Positions 51,101 through 61,429 of a stretch of 64,000 bases of DNA are shown here, in pieces. A program made the position numbers and the translations under genes. The notes beneath the pieces are model-generated. The model did no database searches. It saw only the letters and a list, made by a program, of their open reading frames with translations, and was not told the origin of the DNA. The stretch is from JAHZKN01 sp965250205 (GTDB taxonomy: Bacteria > Pseudomonadota > Alphaproteobacteria > Rhizobiales > Hyphomicrobiaceae), in NCBI GenBank assembly GCA_965250205.1, contig CBDFNK010000014.1, positions 62,001-126,000 of the forward strand, given 5' to 3'. Within the stretch, counting starts at the first letter, position 1. Each line of letters opens with the position of its first letter.

Positions 51101-52729
51101 ATGTCCATACCTGATGCACCCTCCTCACATGATGTGATTATTATTGGTGGCGGCCACAATGGCTTGGTGACAGCGGCCTACTTGGCGCGTGCCGGATTAT
51201 CGGTGGTTGTGTTGGAAAAACACACCGTTGTTGGTGGTGCAGCGGTTACAGAAACGTTCCATCCCGGATTTAAGAACTCTGTTGCATCTTATACGGTTAG
51301 TCTGCTCAACCCGAAAATTATTGCTGATCTGGAATTGGCACGTCACGGGCTGAAGATTGTGGAACGTCCTGCCGCTAACTTTTGGCCGATAGACGAGACG
51401 CGTGCGCTGCTGCTGCCTTACGGGAGCGAAGCCCGTCAAGCCGCAATTGCTGAATTTTCAACGGCCGATGCTGCACGCTTGCCGGCTTTTGAAGCAATGC
51501 TTGAGCGCGCTGCAGATGTTCTGCGTGATCTTGTTTTGCAAACACCACCCAATGCTGGAGATGGACTGTCAGCGCTGTTTAACGGAGCCAAACTAGCGCG
51601 CCGGGTGATGCGCCACCCCATTGAAGAACAACGTCTGATTACCGACCTCTTCACGCAAAGCGCTTCAGATTTTCTTGATGGTTGGTTTGAAAACTCCGTC
51701 GTAAAAGCCGCCTTTGCCTTTGACGGCATTGTAGGGGCGTATGCTGCCCCTTCCACACCAGGTACAGCGTATGTTTTATTGCATCACTGCTTTGGGGAAG
51801 TGAATGGCAAACCTGGGGTCTGGGGCCATGCGCTGGGCGGCATGGGTGCGATCAGCAATGCCATTGCCAGATCTGCCCTGGAGGCTGGTGCTGAACTCAG
51901 AATAAACGCTGCCATCAGCAAAGTTATCGTCGAGAAGGGACGCGCCGTTGGTGTGCAGTTGGAAAATGGCAAGACAATAAAGGCGCGTGCTGTTGCCTCC
52001 GGTGTTGCCCCAAAATTGCTATTTCGAGACCTGCTGCCCAAGGGTGCGGTTGATGCACATGTGGCAAAGCGGTTTTTAAACATCAAATCCGGGTCAGGCA
52101 CATTTCGCATGAATGTTGCGCTCTCTGAGCTACCTAATTTTCGCGCAAGACCGGGCACCAAGGTGGATGTGCACCACGGTGCTGGCATTATTATTGGCCC
52201 AACACTTGAGTATCTCGAGATGGCCTACCTCGATGCGCGTCGAGAGGGATGGTCAGCAAAGCCCATTGTTGAAATGGTGATCCCATCGACGTTGGACCCG
52301 TCTTTGGCACCCAAAGGCAATCATGTGGCGAGCCTGTTTGTGCAACATGTCGCTCCACAATTGCCTGCGCCACGGACATGGCAGAAGAAGGCAGAAAAAG
52401 AAACATTCGCCGATTTGGTCATTGATACCGTGACAGCGCATGCACCCAACTTTAAAGACAGCGTCTTGGCCCGGCAGGTTTTATCACCACTTGATCTGGA
52501 ACGGCGGTTCGGGCTTGTTGATGGAGACATTTTCCATGGCCAGTTGTCGCTTAATCAACTGTTTTCATTGCGCCCTGTGCTTGGCCATGCCAACTACCGT
52601 CTGCCGTTGAAGGGACTTTATCTTTGCGGCTCGGGCGCACATCCAGGCGGTGGGGTAACGGGTGTTCCAGGACACAATGCGGCGCGTGAGATTGTGCGCG
52701 ATCTCAAAAGACAGAAGCGCTGGCGGTAG
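51101..52729 (+). CDS. FAD-dependent oxidoreductase, phytoene desaturase/PYROXD2-like
   Basis: A 542-residue flavoprotein. The dinucleotide-binding motif VIIIGGGHNGLVTAAYLARA, then VLEKHTVVGGAAVTETFHPG, and the C-terminal substrate/FAD motif GLYLCGSGAHPGGGVTGVPG place it in the phytoene desaturase-related amine-oxidase superfamily, nearer the PYROXD2-type branch than to carotenoid CrtI. The substrate is unknown. A TTG one codon earlier is in frame; ATG 51101 is used. No carotenoid genes lie nearby. Confidence 0.88.
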   Translation: MSIPDAPSSHDVIIIGGGHNGLVTAAYLARAGLSVVVLEKHTVVGGAAVTETFHPGFKNSVASYTVSLLNPKIIADLELARHGLKIVERPAANFWPIDETRALLLPYGSEARQAAIAEFSTADAARLPAFEAMLERAADVLRDLVLQTPPNAGDGLSALFNGAKLARRVMRHPIEEQRLITDLFTQSASDFLDGWFENSVVKAAFAFDGIVGAYAAPSTPGTAYVLLHHCFGEVNGKPGVWGHALGGMGAISNAIARSALEAGAELRINAAISKVIVEKGRAVGVQLENGKTIKARAVASGVAPKLLFRDLLPKGAVDAHVAKRFLNIKSGSGTFRMNVALSELPNFRARPGTKVDVHHGAGIIIGPTLEYLEMAYLDARREGWSAKPIVEMVIPSTLDPSLAPKGNHVASLFVQHVAPQLPAPRTWQKKAEKETFADLVIDTVTAHAPNFKDSVLARQVLSPLDLERRFGLVDGDIFHGQLSLNQLFSLRPVLGHANYRLPLKGLYLCGSGAHPGGGVTGVPGHNAAREIVRDLKRQKRWR

Positions 52730-52741
52730 GAAGGCTGGGCC

Positions 52742-53161
52742 ATGTATATTACAGCTGACCTAGTTCTCAACGAGCGAGATATAGAAGAAAAGTTCATCCG
52801 TGCCTCAGGTCCGGGTGGTCAGAATGTCAATAAGGTTGCAACAGCCGTTGAGCTTAGATTTAACGCCGCCCACTCGACTGCCCTGTCTGAGGGTGTGCGC
52901 ACCAGATTGTTGTCGCTTGCCGGTCAGCGCGCCAATCAAGACGGTGTCATTGTCATCCGCGCCGAACGATATCGCAGCCAAGATCGCAATCGTGCCGATG
53001 CCCGTCGACGCTTAGCGGACTTGGTGATCCGGGCCGCGCAAAAGCCAAAACGGCGCATTGCAACCAGGCCGTCGCGGGCCGTCGTTGCGCGCCGTCTTGA
53101 TGCCAAAACCCGTCGTAGTTATACAAAGCGTTTGAGACGCACCAAGCCGGATTATGATTAA
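52742..53161 (+). CDS. arfB: Alternative ribosome-rescue factor ArfB (YaeJ)
   Basis: A 139-residue peptidyl-tRNA hydrolase of the release-factor family. GGQ (residues 25-27, in ASGPGGQNVNKVATAVELRF) is the catalytic motif, and the C-terminus is the long basic tail (KPKRRIATRPSRAVVARRLD) that fills the empty mRNA channel of stalled ribosomes. 13 bases after the oxidoreductase. Confidence 0.94.
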   Translation: MYITADLVLNERDIEEKFIRASGPGGQNVNKVATAVELRFNAAHSTALSEGVRTRLLSLAGQRANQDGVIVIRAERYRSQDRNRADARRRLADLVIRAAQKPKRRIATRPSRAVVARRLDAKTRRSYTKRLRRTKPDYD

Positions 53162-53257
53162 GTTCTTCGTCGACTGCGTCAGTTCAAGACTGAGACAGAA
53201 TTCTACCACGTCTGTGTTCTTGCCAAGTCTGCATTAGAACGGATAAACACAATCAAG

Positions 53258-54025
53258 ATGCCGAAATTCGCCGCTAATCTTTCAATGATGTTTACAGAGC
53301 ATGCGTTTCTGGACCGCTTTGCTGCCGCAGCGGCAGTAGGTTTTGCGGCGGTTGAATTTCTGTTTCCCTACGACCACAAGCCAGAAGTCATCAAGCAGTG
53401 CCTTGAAGAGAACAACCTTGATCTTGTGCTGTTCAATCTATCTCCAGGCGATTGGCAAGCGGACATGCGCGGACTCACGGCTTTAAAGGGAAGAGAAACA
53501 GATTTCCAGGCCGCACTACGCAACGCCATTCATTACGCCCGTGCGCTTGGCTGTCGTCAGCTCCACGCCATGGCAGGATTGACCCCGCACGGTGCTGAAC
53601 AAGAGACCTACATAACCAACCTCAAGACAGCGTGTGCCTGGGCCGCACCCTATGACATCTCCATCCTGATTGAGCCGATTAACACGATTGATATGCCGGA
53701 TTATTTTCTGTCGCAACCTGATCGTGCTGCCGATGTAATCAAAACGGTTGGTGCAGACAACATTGGCCTGCAATTTGATCTCTACCATCGCCATAAGATG
53801 CAGGGCGATGTTCTGGCTGAGATTGCTGATTACGTCTCAATGACGCGCCACTACCAATGTGCGGCCCCTCGTGATCGTGGCGAACCGGATCGCCAGGATC
53901 TTGATTATAAAGCCGTTTTTCAGGCAATTGACGCAAGCGGTTTTGCTGGCTGGATAGGCTGCGAATATCACCCGCGCGGGCGGTCTGAGGACGGTCTTGT
54001 CTGGCGAGACGCGTTGCTGGGTTGA
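53258..54025 (+). CDS. Hydroxypyruvate isomerase-family protein (TIM barrel)
   Basis: A 255-residue Hyi/OtnI-type protein: MPKFAANLSMMFTEHAFLDR, GFAAVEFLFPYDHKPE, the Glu in LIEPINTIDMPDYFLS, QFDLYHRHKMQGD and a C-terminal GWIGCEYHPRGRS. The family interconverts hydroxypyruvate and tartronate semialdehyde or related sugar acids. No glyoxylate-cluster neighbours here, so the substrate is uncertain. Confidence 0.88.
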   Translation: MPKFAANLSMMFTEHAFLDRFAAAAAVGFAAVEFLFPYDHKPEVIKQCLEENNLDLVLFNLSPGDWQADMRGLTALKGRETDFQAALRNAIHYARALGCRQLHAMAGLTPHGAEQETYITNLKTACAWAAPYDISILIEPINTIDMPDYFLSQPDRAADVIKTVGADNIGLQFDLYHRHKMQGDVLAEIADYVSMTRHYQCAAPRDRGEPDRQDLDYKAVFQAIDASGFAGWIGCEYHPRGRSEDGLVWRDALLG

Positions 54026-54184
54026 GCGGTCAGCCAAGTGAATTGATGATTTATGCAGTTTCGTTAATCATACTCTTGTAATCATACTCTTGTAGTAGTG
54101 TCACAAAAAGCAATACCTCAAAAACTAACGCTTTAGCCGGTTAGTTCTTGGCTCTCGGCGTAGATGCCCTAATTTGTAGCTTCA

Positions 54185-55501
54185 ATGATAAACGCCCTGA
54201 CAGCCAGCCCAATCGTGCCACCCAACACGCGCCTGTTTGAGGTCGCACTGATGGCTGTTCTGGCGTTGTTTCTAACGGTCTCGCCGTTTTTTCTTGAAAA
54301 TATGGGTTGGGCCTACGGCGCGCCAGGTGGCAATCCGATTGAGAAAATTCACCCCGCATCCTGGTTGTTATTTGCCGTCTTGTTTTTGTCGGCAGCAACG
54401 CGCGTGAACCCGTTGTCTGCTGTGGTTCAGGCTGCGCACGCGCATTCGTCGGTGATGATCTACGTCGCCGCGGTGATTGTGCTCATCCTTCAGGCAGTCT
54501 TTATTTTGCGCCAACCATTCACGATATACATCGACACGTTTCTGGCACCGGCAGCCGCGTTCCTTTTGCTCTATCGATTGCCAGAGGCGCGCGGGCGGCG
54601 GCTAGCATTGCTGATCCACGCCTTGTTTTTCATCAATTCTGTCATTGGGATTAGTGAATTTTTGTTTGGGTTCCGGCTTACTCCGTTTGTTATTTCAGGG
54701 GTAGAATTTAGTCAGGAGTGGCGCTCTTCAGCGTTACTTGGTCATCCATTGTCCAACGCACTGATGACAGGATGTTATGTGTTGTCGCTCGCTGTCGGGG
54801 CAGGGCGAGAAATGCCACCCTTTGTTCGTCTTACCGTTTTTTCAGTGACCGCATTAAGTATGGTTGCATTTGGTGGCCGCGCTGCAACATTGGTTATGAT
54901 TGTGTTTTTGACCCTTCTTGGTATCAAGAAGCTGTTTGAAATATTGGGCGGGCGCGCTTTTGACCTGCGCAGTGTTTGGTTTATCCTTGCGGCGATCCCG
55001 GTTGCGATCGTTGGTGTTTCTCTGATCTATGACGGTGGTTTTTTCGATCGATTTTTGAGCCGCATTTTTGATGACGATGGCAGTGCCGGAACCCGCCTTG
55101 CGATGCTGAATTTATTCCGCCATATGTCGTGGTATGATTTGTTAGTGGGCCCGGAGCCCAGCCATCTCAAAACCTATACAACTATCTATGGTCTTGAACT
55201 TGGCATCGAAAGTTTCTGGCTGGCGATGGTGATGGTCAACGGGTTGTTGATCGCGATTCCGTTTTTTGCAGCGCTGTTTCTATTTTGCGGCGCTGTTGCG
55301 GGGGCGGCCAAAAGGACCCCGTCGCTTTGGGTTTTTGCAAGCTTCTTCGCTGTTGCATCGGGGTCCTTGAGCCTGGCGGCCAAAACGCCAGACTTTGCAA
55401 TTTTGGTGATGATGATTTTAATTTTATTCCGCATACCGTGGCCGGTCTATGGTGCTGCGCGTGCAAACGGAGTGCGCCATGATCGTGCGGTTTACGGCTA
55501 G
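54185..55501 (+). CDS. Polytopic membrane protein of polysaccharide biosynthesis (VpsF/O-antigen-ligase-like)
   Basis: A 438-residue protein with about ten hydrophobic segments (MAVLALFLTVSPFFLE, AAVIVLILQAVFIL, LLIHALFFINSVIGISEFLF and others). The large loop DGGFFDRFLSRIFDDDGSAG followed by TRLAMLNLFRH resembles the Wzy/WaaL-type periplasmic loop found in VpsF proteins. No glycosyltransferase gene is next to it, though the following gene encodes an exported beta-helix protein. Activity is inferred. Confidence 0.8.
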   Translation: MINALTASPIVPPNTRLFEVALMAVLALFLTVSPFFLENMGWAYGAPGGNPIEKIHPASWLLFAVLFLSAATRVNPLSAVVQAAHAHSSVMIYVAAVIVLILQAVFILRQPFTIYIDTFLAPAAAFLLLYRLPEARGRRLALLIHALFFINSVIGISEFLFGFRLTPFVISGVEFSQEWRSSALLGHPLSNALMTGCYVLSLAVGAGREMPPFVRLTVFSVTALSMVAFGGRAATLVMIVFLTLLGIKKLFEILGGRAFDLRSVWFILAAIPVAIVGVSLIYDGGFFDRFLSRIFDDDGSAGTRLAMLNLFRHMSWYDLLVGPEPSHLKTYTTIYGLELGIESFWLAMVMVNGLLIAIPFFAALFLFCGAVAGAAKRTPSLWVFASFFAVASGSLSLAAKTPDFAILVMMILILFRIPWPVYGAARANGVRHDRAVYG

Positions 55502-55598
55502 AGCACGTCCACTGATTCAACCTAAGATAGACGTGGTTTAACGGAGCGGGTTGGAACCGTTTCAGGCTCAAAGATCTTTAACCGATTATACGTGCGGC

Positions 55599-56987
55599 CT
55601 ATTCCGCAGCATTTTTTATGACATTCTGCGAGATGCTCAAACCGTTTTTGGTGTCCGTGCCATTGGCAAGTTCAGGCCCAAACGGGAGATCCAAATGGGC
55701 ATGTCGGATCGCGCCTGCCGTGGCGCCTGAAATCAAGTTCCCGGTGATGAGAGTCGCTCCCCCAACCGGATCAGAACTTACCAAAATACCGACCTTGGCA
55801 TTGCGGATTAGGTTTTGCGACGCAATAAGATCACGGCGATACGCGCCATACCCGAGGGCGAGGCCGGCACTTGGTGCGTTTTCTATGATGTTGTTGGAAA
55901 CCACGCTGTCGGCTTCTACAGAAATACCAACGCCGCGTTTGTCGACGGTTTCATGCTCTCGTCGTTTGAGATTGCGAATGAGATTGCCGGTAATGGCCGC
56001 CAGGCGTCCACCTTGATTGAAGTTGGTGACAGAAATACCGGTCGCGGCGTCGCTGATCATATTGTTGGAGATCATAGCGCCTTCAAATTCAAATTCTGCG
56101 TAGAGTGCAACCTCTCCAATGTGTGCAACTGAATTTGAGAGAATTTGTAAGTTTGAGGCAGCGTTGCCTCTGACGGCAGAATATGCACAGTCGGAGATGT
56201 GATTGTCAGTGACGCTAACGTTGCCGGCGCGAAAGACATTGATGCCATTGCCATACTGGCCGCTACCGCCACTTTTTGCGGCAACCTGCTCTATGCGGTT
56301 TGCGCTGATACGGGTGCCGTCGGGGCCTGGCGTGCTACGCCAAACTTGGATGGCATTGTCACCACAGCGGCGCACAGTGTTGTGGACGATGTCGAGGCCG
56401 GTGGAATCGCGGGCGAGTAGGGCCGTTGAACGGACCTCTTCAACCGTTGTGTTTTGAACCCGTCCTGAACATCCCTGAAGCGTCAGTCCATTGAGTAAGC
56501 TGTGGTTGACCAAACACGCGTTGATCTCAATGTTGGAGCAGTTCTCAAACTTTAAGAGTGCGTCCGAGCGATGGGCATCAAGTGCCAGGTTTTGACCATC
56601 AAACCCCAGTCCTTGCAATAAAATATCTACCACGTTTTCCGCATGGACGAACGTTGACCCACCTACAAACTGCAATTGGGTTAGGCCGTGTGCACCGATG
56701 AGTTTGGTGCCCGTTCGCAGGATGATATCCGCAACTCGAAACGTGCCAGGTGGTAGATAGACCGGCAGGTTATGTTGCGCGTGCGTGTCAATGATGTGTT
56801 GCAACTGCTGAGACTGATCTGCGGTGCTTCCGGCTTTCAACGCAACCCATGCCTGATACTGGGCCTGGTGTCGGGCCCCTACGTCTCGTGGGCGCGCTCT
56901 TGAGCCCGCGTTAACGGTGGCACCAGCCACAGTCGTGATCCCTACACCGAGCCCCGCTGTCATTACAGTGCGCCTTGATGGATCCAT
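55599..56987 (-). CDS. Tat-exported right-handed beta-helix protein (TIGR03808-type)
   Basis: A 462-residue protein with a twin-arginine signal (MDPSRRTVMTAGLGVGITTV), then a parallel beta-helix with many Asn-rich turns (NRIEQVAAKSGGSGQYGNGI, NSVAHIGEVALYAEFEFEGA, NLIRNLKRREHETVDKRGVG). This is the layout of TIGR03808 proteins, restricted to Hyphomicrobiales, function unknown; carbohydrate binding or cleavage is plausible from the fold. It converges with the polysaccharide gene. Confidence 0.9.
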   Translation of the reverse strand: MDPSRRTVMTAGLGVGITTVAGATVNAGSRARPRDVGARHQAQYQAWVALKAGSTADQSQQLQHIIDTHAQHNLPVYLPPGTFRVADIILRTGTKLIGAHGLTQLQFVGGSTFVHAENVVDILLQGLGFDGQNLALDAHRSDALLKFENCSNIEINACLVNHSLLNGLTLQGCSGRVQNTTVEEVRSTALLARDSTGLDIVHNTVRRCGDNAIQVWRSTPGPDGTRISANRIEQVAAKSGGSGQYGNGINVFRAGNVSVTDNHISDCAYSAVRGNAASNLQILSNSVAHIGEVALYAEFEFEGAMISNNMISDAATGISVTNFNQGGRLAAITGNLIRNLKRREHETVDKRGVGISVEADSVVSNNIIENAPSAGLALGYGAYRRDLIASQNLIRNAKVGILVSSDPVGGATLITGNLISGATAGAIRHAHLDLPFGPELANGTDTKNGLSISQNVIKNAAE

Positions 56988-57108
56988 TACCTTGCCTCGC
57001 CTTAAGATCTCAGTCTGAGATCAGAACACGCAACGCAAGGTGCGCGCCAAAGTGGGGTATCGGGGTCGACTTTGAGGATCGGTGTCGGCTTGGCCGACCG
57101 CGTTAAGA

Positions 57109-57756
57109 TTAACGCGCATAATGTTGTCGGTGGCGAACAGCACTAAGAATGAGATGTGAGGCGGCGTCCACATAGGCGGGCCAAGCCGTTTCATCTTTGT
57201 GAAGTGATGCGGGCAGATGAACAAACAGGGCATCGCCTGGGGGGCGCTGGCGGGCTGCCAGCGACAATGACACGTAGTAGGCGGCGTTGCACAAATAACG
57301 CCCGGCATCATCGGACAGGGAGATGTCGACTGCCCCAGGTTTGGATTGAGCAATGATGTCAGCAACGGGTAGGCGTGTTTCAAGCACGTCTAACCCTCCA
57401 AGGTCTAGTGCCGACGTTGCTGGCCTACAGCCACGAGCATCAGGATCTGATGTGCAGGCGTTGTGGGCTTTGCGTTCAACAACGAGTCCATAAACCGTGC
57501 TGCAAACGCCAAAATGTATGGCAACTGTCGGGCGATGTTGTTCGTAGAGGTGCCTTAGTTGATCAGACACTGTCAGCCATTCGACTGATAGTCTGTTTGC
57601 GGTTGCACAGTTGGTTGAGTGGCGGCGGGCAAGGGACTGTTCATTCAGTCGGTCACACACAGCCACGGCGAGGTCGGAACTGCAGTTTTTGGCGATGCCT
57701 GGAAACGGTCCGAACCCGGTGATCAAGATGTTGCAACTTGAGTTATTGGTTTTCAT
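57109..57756 (-). CDS. Pyroglutamyl-peptidase I homologue (peptidase C15)
   Basis: A 215-residue C15-family protein: ILITGFGPFPGIAKNCSSDL at the N-terminus, the Glu in VVERKAHNACTSDPD, the catalytic Cys in AGRYLCNAAYYVSLS and the His in LFVHLPASLH. Triad residues are present, so activity is plausible, though sequence around the Glu is unusual. Isolated gene. Confidence 0.88.
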   Translation of the reverse strand: MKTNNSSCNILITGFGPFPGIAKNCSSDLAVAVCDRLNEQSLARRHSTNCATANRLSVEWLTVSDQLRHLYEQHRPTVAIHFGVCSTVYGLVVERKAHNACTSDPDARGCRPATSALDLGGLDVLETRLPVADIIAQSKPGAVDISLSDDAGRYLCNAAYYVSLSLAARQRPPGDALFVHLPASLHKDETAWPAYVDAASHLILSAVRHRQHYAR

Positions 57757-57935
57757 GCAGGGAAGAAAACACTTTCATCGGTTGCTGAGCGCCACTGTAA
57801 ATCGTGACCGTGTATCATTAATGATAGTGCCAAGATTCTACCTAACGCGGGCAGGTCAAGCAAAAATACGCCAAAAGTCCAACGTCTTAGGCCTAATTAT
57901 CACACTCAGCAGTTTGACCCGGTCAGGTAAGTGTG

Positions 57936-57946
57936 TTGCATTGCAA
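57936..57946. promoter_or_regulatory. TTGCATTGCAA palindrome upstream of phaZ
   Basis: A perfect 11-base inverted repeat 31 bases before the phaZ start. PhaR-type regulators of PHB metabolism bind TGC/GCA-rich repeats (family knowledge), so this is a candidate site. The short length makes chance occurrence possible. Confidence 0.4.
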
Positions 57947-57977
57947 TGAGTTTTTCTAACGGCTGACTGGCTTTTGA

Positions 57978-59282
57978 ATGCAATATCACGCATATGAATT
58001 GGCCCACGCGATGATTTCCCCGTTTCGTGCCATCGCGCGGACAAGTCGTCTCGGTCTAGAATCAGCCTTTAATCCCATGGCCGCCCATCCGATGACCAAG
58101 ATGATGACGGCAAGCCTGCAAGTTTTTGAGCGTGCCACCCGTCGCTATGGCAAACCAGAATTTGGCATTGAGACTGTGCTGATTGATGGCCAAGAGATTG
58201 CGGTTGAAGAACATGTGACGCTGCGCAAGCCATTTTGTAATTTGCTTCACTTTGAGCGCAAGTTTGGCGGCGACGAGACGCGCGATGATCCCAAAGTTTT
58301 GTTGATTGCTCCGCTCTCTGGTCACTATGCAACGCTGTTGCGTGGCACAGTTGAGACCATGATCCAAGACCATGATGTTTACATAACAGATTGGATTGAT
58401 GCGCGCTTGGTGCCGGTGTCACTTGGTCAATTTGACCTAGATGATTACATTGATTACATCATTGAATTTTTGCATCACCTTGGCCCTAACGTGCACATCG
58501 TTGCCGTCTGTCAACCGTCTGTTCCTGCTCTAGCGGCGACGGCGTTAATGGCAGCACGTGGTGATGACATGCAGCCCGCGTCATTGACGTTGATGGGTGG
58601 TCCAGTTGACACGCGAAACTCACCAACCGCTGTAAACAACTTGGCAGAAGAGTGCCCGCTGTCCTGGTTTGAGCAAAACGTTATTACTCATGTTCCATTC
58701 CCGAACCCGGGTTTCATGCGTCGCGTCTATCCCGGGTTCATCCAATTGTCTGGCTTTATGTCAATGAATCTGGAGCGTCATACCAATGCGCATTTCAAGT
58801 TTTTTGAACATCTCGTCGAGGGCGATTGTGATTCCGTGCGCCAGCATAAAGAGTTCTACAATGAGTATATGGCGGTTCTGGATTTGACCGCAGAATTCTA
58901 CCTACAGACGATCTCGACCGTGTTCCAAGAGCACTTGCTACCCAAAGGTGAGATGATGCATCGTGGACAGCGCGTCGACTGCAGCAAGATTACGGAAACG
59001 GCCTTGATGACGGTTGAAGGCGAGCGCGATGATATTTCCGGCCGTTACCAGACTGAGGCCGCGCATGCTCTATGTCCGAACATCAAGGACGACGAACATT
59101 TTCCATACCTGCAAAAAGAGGTTGGCCATTACGGTATTTTCAATGGCACGCGTTGGCGCACTGAGGTCTACCCGCGGATTACACAGATGATCCGCTTTAT
59201 TGACGCGCGCCGGACCGGCAAGGAACGCACTTCTATTGCGCAAAAGTTGCGTGTTTACACCAACAAAGCGGTCGGCGAATAA
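57978..59282 (+). CDS. phaZ: Intracellular polyhydroxyalkanoate depolymerase
   Basis: A 434-residue PhaZ of the intracellular, Cys-nucleophile type: MQYHAYELAHAMISPFRAIA at the start, the nucleophile motif HIVAVCQPSVPALAA, VEGERDDISGRYQTEAAHAL and the His in EVGHYGIFNGTRWRTEVYP. It degrades native PHB granules. Its presence implies PHB storage. Confidence 0.94.
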   Translation: MQYHAYELAHAMISPFRAIARTSRLGLESAFNPMAAHPMTKMMTASLQVFERATRRYGKPEFGIETVLIDGQEIAVEEHVTLRKPFCNLLHFERKFGGDETRDDPKVLLIAPLSGHYATLLRGTVETMIQDHDVYITDWIDARLVPVSLGQFDLDDYIDYIIEFLHHLGPNVHIVAVCQPSVPALAATALMAARGDDMQPASLTLMGGPVDTRNSPTAVNNLAEECPLSWFEQNVITHVPFPNPGFMRRVYPGFIQLSGFMSMNLERHTNAHFKFFEHLVEGDCDSVRQHKEFYNEYMAVLDLTAEFYLQTISTVFQEHLLPKGEMMHRGQRVDCSKITETALMTVEGERDDISGRYQTEAAHALCPNIKDDEHFPYLQKEVGHYGIFNGTRWRTEVYPRITQMIRFIDARRTGKERTSIAQKLRVYTNKAVGE

Positions 59283-59411
59283 ACGTCTAAAGCGGGTTTC
59301 GCTGCAGCCCGCCCGCGACCGACACTGGTTTCATCCATCGGCTTTGTATAATGGCCTGTTCGAGATGTGACGTGACGGCGCGCTTAAAAAATTTGGTCAG
59401 TCCTTAAAATC

Positions 59412-60596
59412 CTAACGGCCTGATCGCAGCCGCGCAAAACCAGCAGCCAAATCGCCTTTTAAATCTTCCACGTCTTCAAGCCCGATGTGCAGACGTAACG
59501 TCGGACCCTCTGGTGCCCATGTCGTTGCTGTGCGATAATTGCCCGGCAGGACCGGTATTATCAGGCTTTCAAAGCCACCCCAGGAATACCCCATTCCGAA
59601 ATATTTGAGATCATCCAGAAAACGTCCAAGTGCTGCCGTTTCAACAGGCTTCAAAATTATTCCAAAGAGGCCTGAGGCGCCTTTGAAATCGCGCGCCCAA
59701 ATGGTGTGGCCTGGATGGCTTTTAAGACCCGGGTGGATTACGCGTGCCACTTCATCGCGTGCCTCAAGCCACTGGGCGATGTGCAATGCCGATGCTTGAT
59801 GGCGGTCGAGGCGAACTTGAAGTGTGCGCAGGCCTCTAAGCCCGAGATAGGTCTCTTCACTGCCGGGCGTCGTGCCAAGCGTTTCCTTGGCGTTGTCAAT
59901 ATATTTGGCCGCCCGCTGGTTGCTCGTAATCGCACCCAACATCGCATCGGCATGGCCGACAATGTATTTTGTGCAGGCTTGAATGGAAACATCGACACCG
60001 TGGGCCAGCGGTTGGAAATAAATTGGGCTTGCCCAGGTGTTGTCCATCAATAGCCAAAGGTTTTTGTCCTTGGCAACTTTGGCGATGGCGGGAATATCCT
60101 GGATTTCGAAGGTTTGCGAGCCGGGGCTTTCGGTGAAAATAAGCCGTGTATTGTCTCTAACAAGTGCGGCAATCCCACTGCCGATGGTTGGGTCATAGTA
60201 TTCAGTTTCGATGCCAAGCTTTGCCAGCATGTAATCGCAAAACTTGCGAGTTGGATCATAGGCACTGTCCGTGACCAAGATATGATCGCCAGCTTTCACG
60301 AAAGCCAATATGGCTGTTGTGACGGCTTGATAACCAGAGCCAACCAGAATTGCTTCCGCGCCACCTTCAAGTTTGCAAAGTGCTTCTTCCAGCGCCTTGG
60401 TGGTTGGCGTTGCCCTACGCCCATAGGTGTAGGCTTGTTCGCGGCTGCGCAATTTTTCAAGCGTTGGGAACAGCACTGTTGAGCCGCGATAGACGGGCGG
60501 ATTAACAAAGCCATGTTGTGCTCCAGGGTTGCGCCCGACATGGGCCACCTGAGTTGCTGGTTTGTCACTGTCGTAGTTGTCTTTTGATTTGGTCAT
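59412..60596 (-). CDS. metC: Cystathionine beta-lyase
   Basis: A 394-residue PLP enzyme of the Cys/Met metabolism family, producing homocysteine. Motifs are AYTYGRRATPTTKALEEALC, SGYQAVTTAILAF, LLMDNTWASPIYFQPLAHG and the PLP Lys210 in QACTKYIVGHADAMLG. The late segment YSWGGFESLI is characteristic of MetC. Complete. Confidence 0.94.
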   Translation of the reverse strand: MTKSKDNYDSDKPATQVAHVGRNPGAQHGFVNPPVYRGSTVLFPTLEKLRSREQAYTYGRRATPTTKALEEALCKLEGGAEAILVGSGYQAVTTAILAFVKAGDHILVTDSAYDPTRKFCDYMLAKLGIETEYYDPTIGSGIAALVRDNTRLIFTESPGSQTFEIQDIPAIAKVAKDKNLWLLMDNTWASPIYFQPLAHGVDVSIQACTKYIVGHADAMLGAITSNQRAAKYIDNAKETLGTTPGSEETYLGLRGLRTLQVRLDRHQASALHIAQWLEARDEVARVIHPGLKSHPGHTIWARDFKGASGLFGIILKPVETAALGRFLDDLKYFGMGYSWGGFESLIIPVLPGNYRTATTWAPEGPTLRLHIGLEDVEDLKGDLAAGFARLRSGR

Positions 60597-60790
60597 TGGG
60601 GTTTTCTTTATCTCAAAGCTTGCCCCCTGTGGCCCATGTTGCGGGCAAGGTCAAGGCTTTGGCGTGCTGCCGGGGCATCAAGTACGTTATTGTGGGTAGG
60701 CAAGGCGTCCTGCCTTGCCACGTGACAGTGAACATGGCACCCATTCCAGTGTGTCGAAGCCCTGTGTCTGATACGTGAGGGTCGTGTTTC

Positions 60791-61429
60791 ATGGATGCGT
60801 TGGAGTCCCTTCAAGGGTTGCCAGGTTGGGTTTACTTGGCATTGATTTTGAGTGGCGTAAGTGCGGTTCTGCTGCTGATCGTCCTGTTTTGGTTAAAACG
60901 GCGCGTGCAACGGAATAACAGTTCTGCCAGCCAGCATGTGGGTCTCATTTCCGAGGCTGTGGTAGAGGCACCAACTGCTGTTCTATCAGACGGCGAGCGG
61001 AAGATCATGCCGGGTGGTGAAGACCCGACGGCACCAGTTTCGCAGCCGCTGAAACACAGGAATGAAGCGACTATTTCAAAATATATGAAAATCGCTGAAA
61101 TGGCGCGAGACCAAAAGGCCTTGGCGGCACTTTATTTGGAACGGGCTCGTTTGGACCTTTCAAATGGCGATAGCGTTGCAGCTGGCGACCATTTGCGAAA
61201 ATCCATCATGCTGTCGACGACGCATAATCTCAAAAAAATCCACGCCGAGGCACGCTTGGAACTTGCAGATATTTCTCAAGCTGATGGCGATCCAACGACA
61301 GCGTGTGAACATTGGCAGATGGCGCGTGGGTTATTTCATGAACTTGATGCGCAAGACGATGTCAAGAAAACGGACCAACATATGCTTTCTAATGGCTGTC
61401 CGACCGATTGGGTGCTGACGGATTTTTGA
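60791..61429 (+). CDS. Membrane-anchored helical (TPR-like) protein, function unknown
   Basis: A 212-residue protein with an N-terminal TM helix (VYLALILSGVSAVLLLIVLF), a low-complexity linker and a helical region resembling two or three degenerate TPR units (LAALYLERARLDLSNGDSVA, KIHAEARLELADISQADGDP, TACEHWQMARGLFHELDAQD). Probably a protein-interaction module. I recognise no named family. Confidence 0.72.
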   Translation: MDALESLQGLPGWVYLALILSGVSAVLLLIVLFWLKRRVQRNNSSASQHVGLISEAVVEAPTAVLSDGERKIMPGGEDPTAPVSQPLKHRNEATISKYMKIAEMARDQKALAALYLERARLDLSNGDSVAAGDHLRKSIMLSTTHNLKKIHAEARLELADISQADGDPTTACEHWQMARGLFHELDAQDDVKKTDQHMLSNGCPTDWVLTDF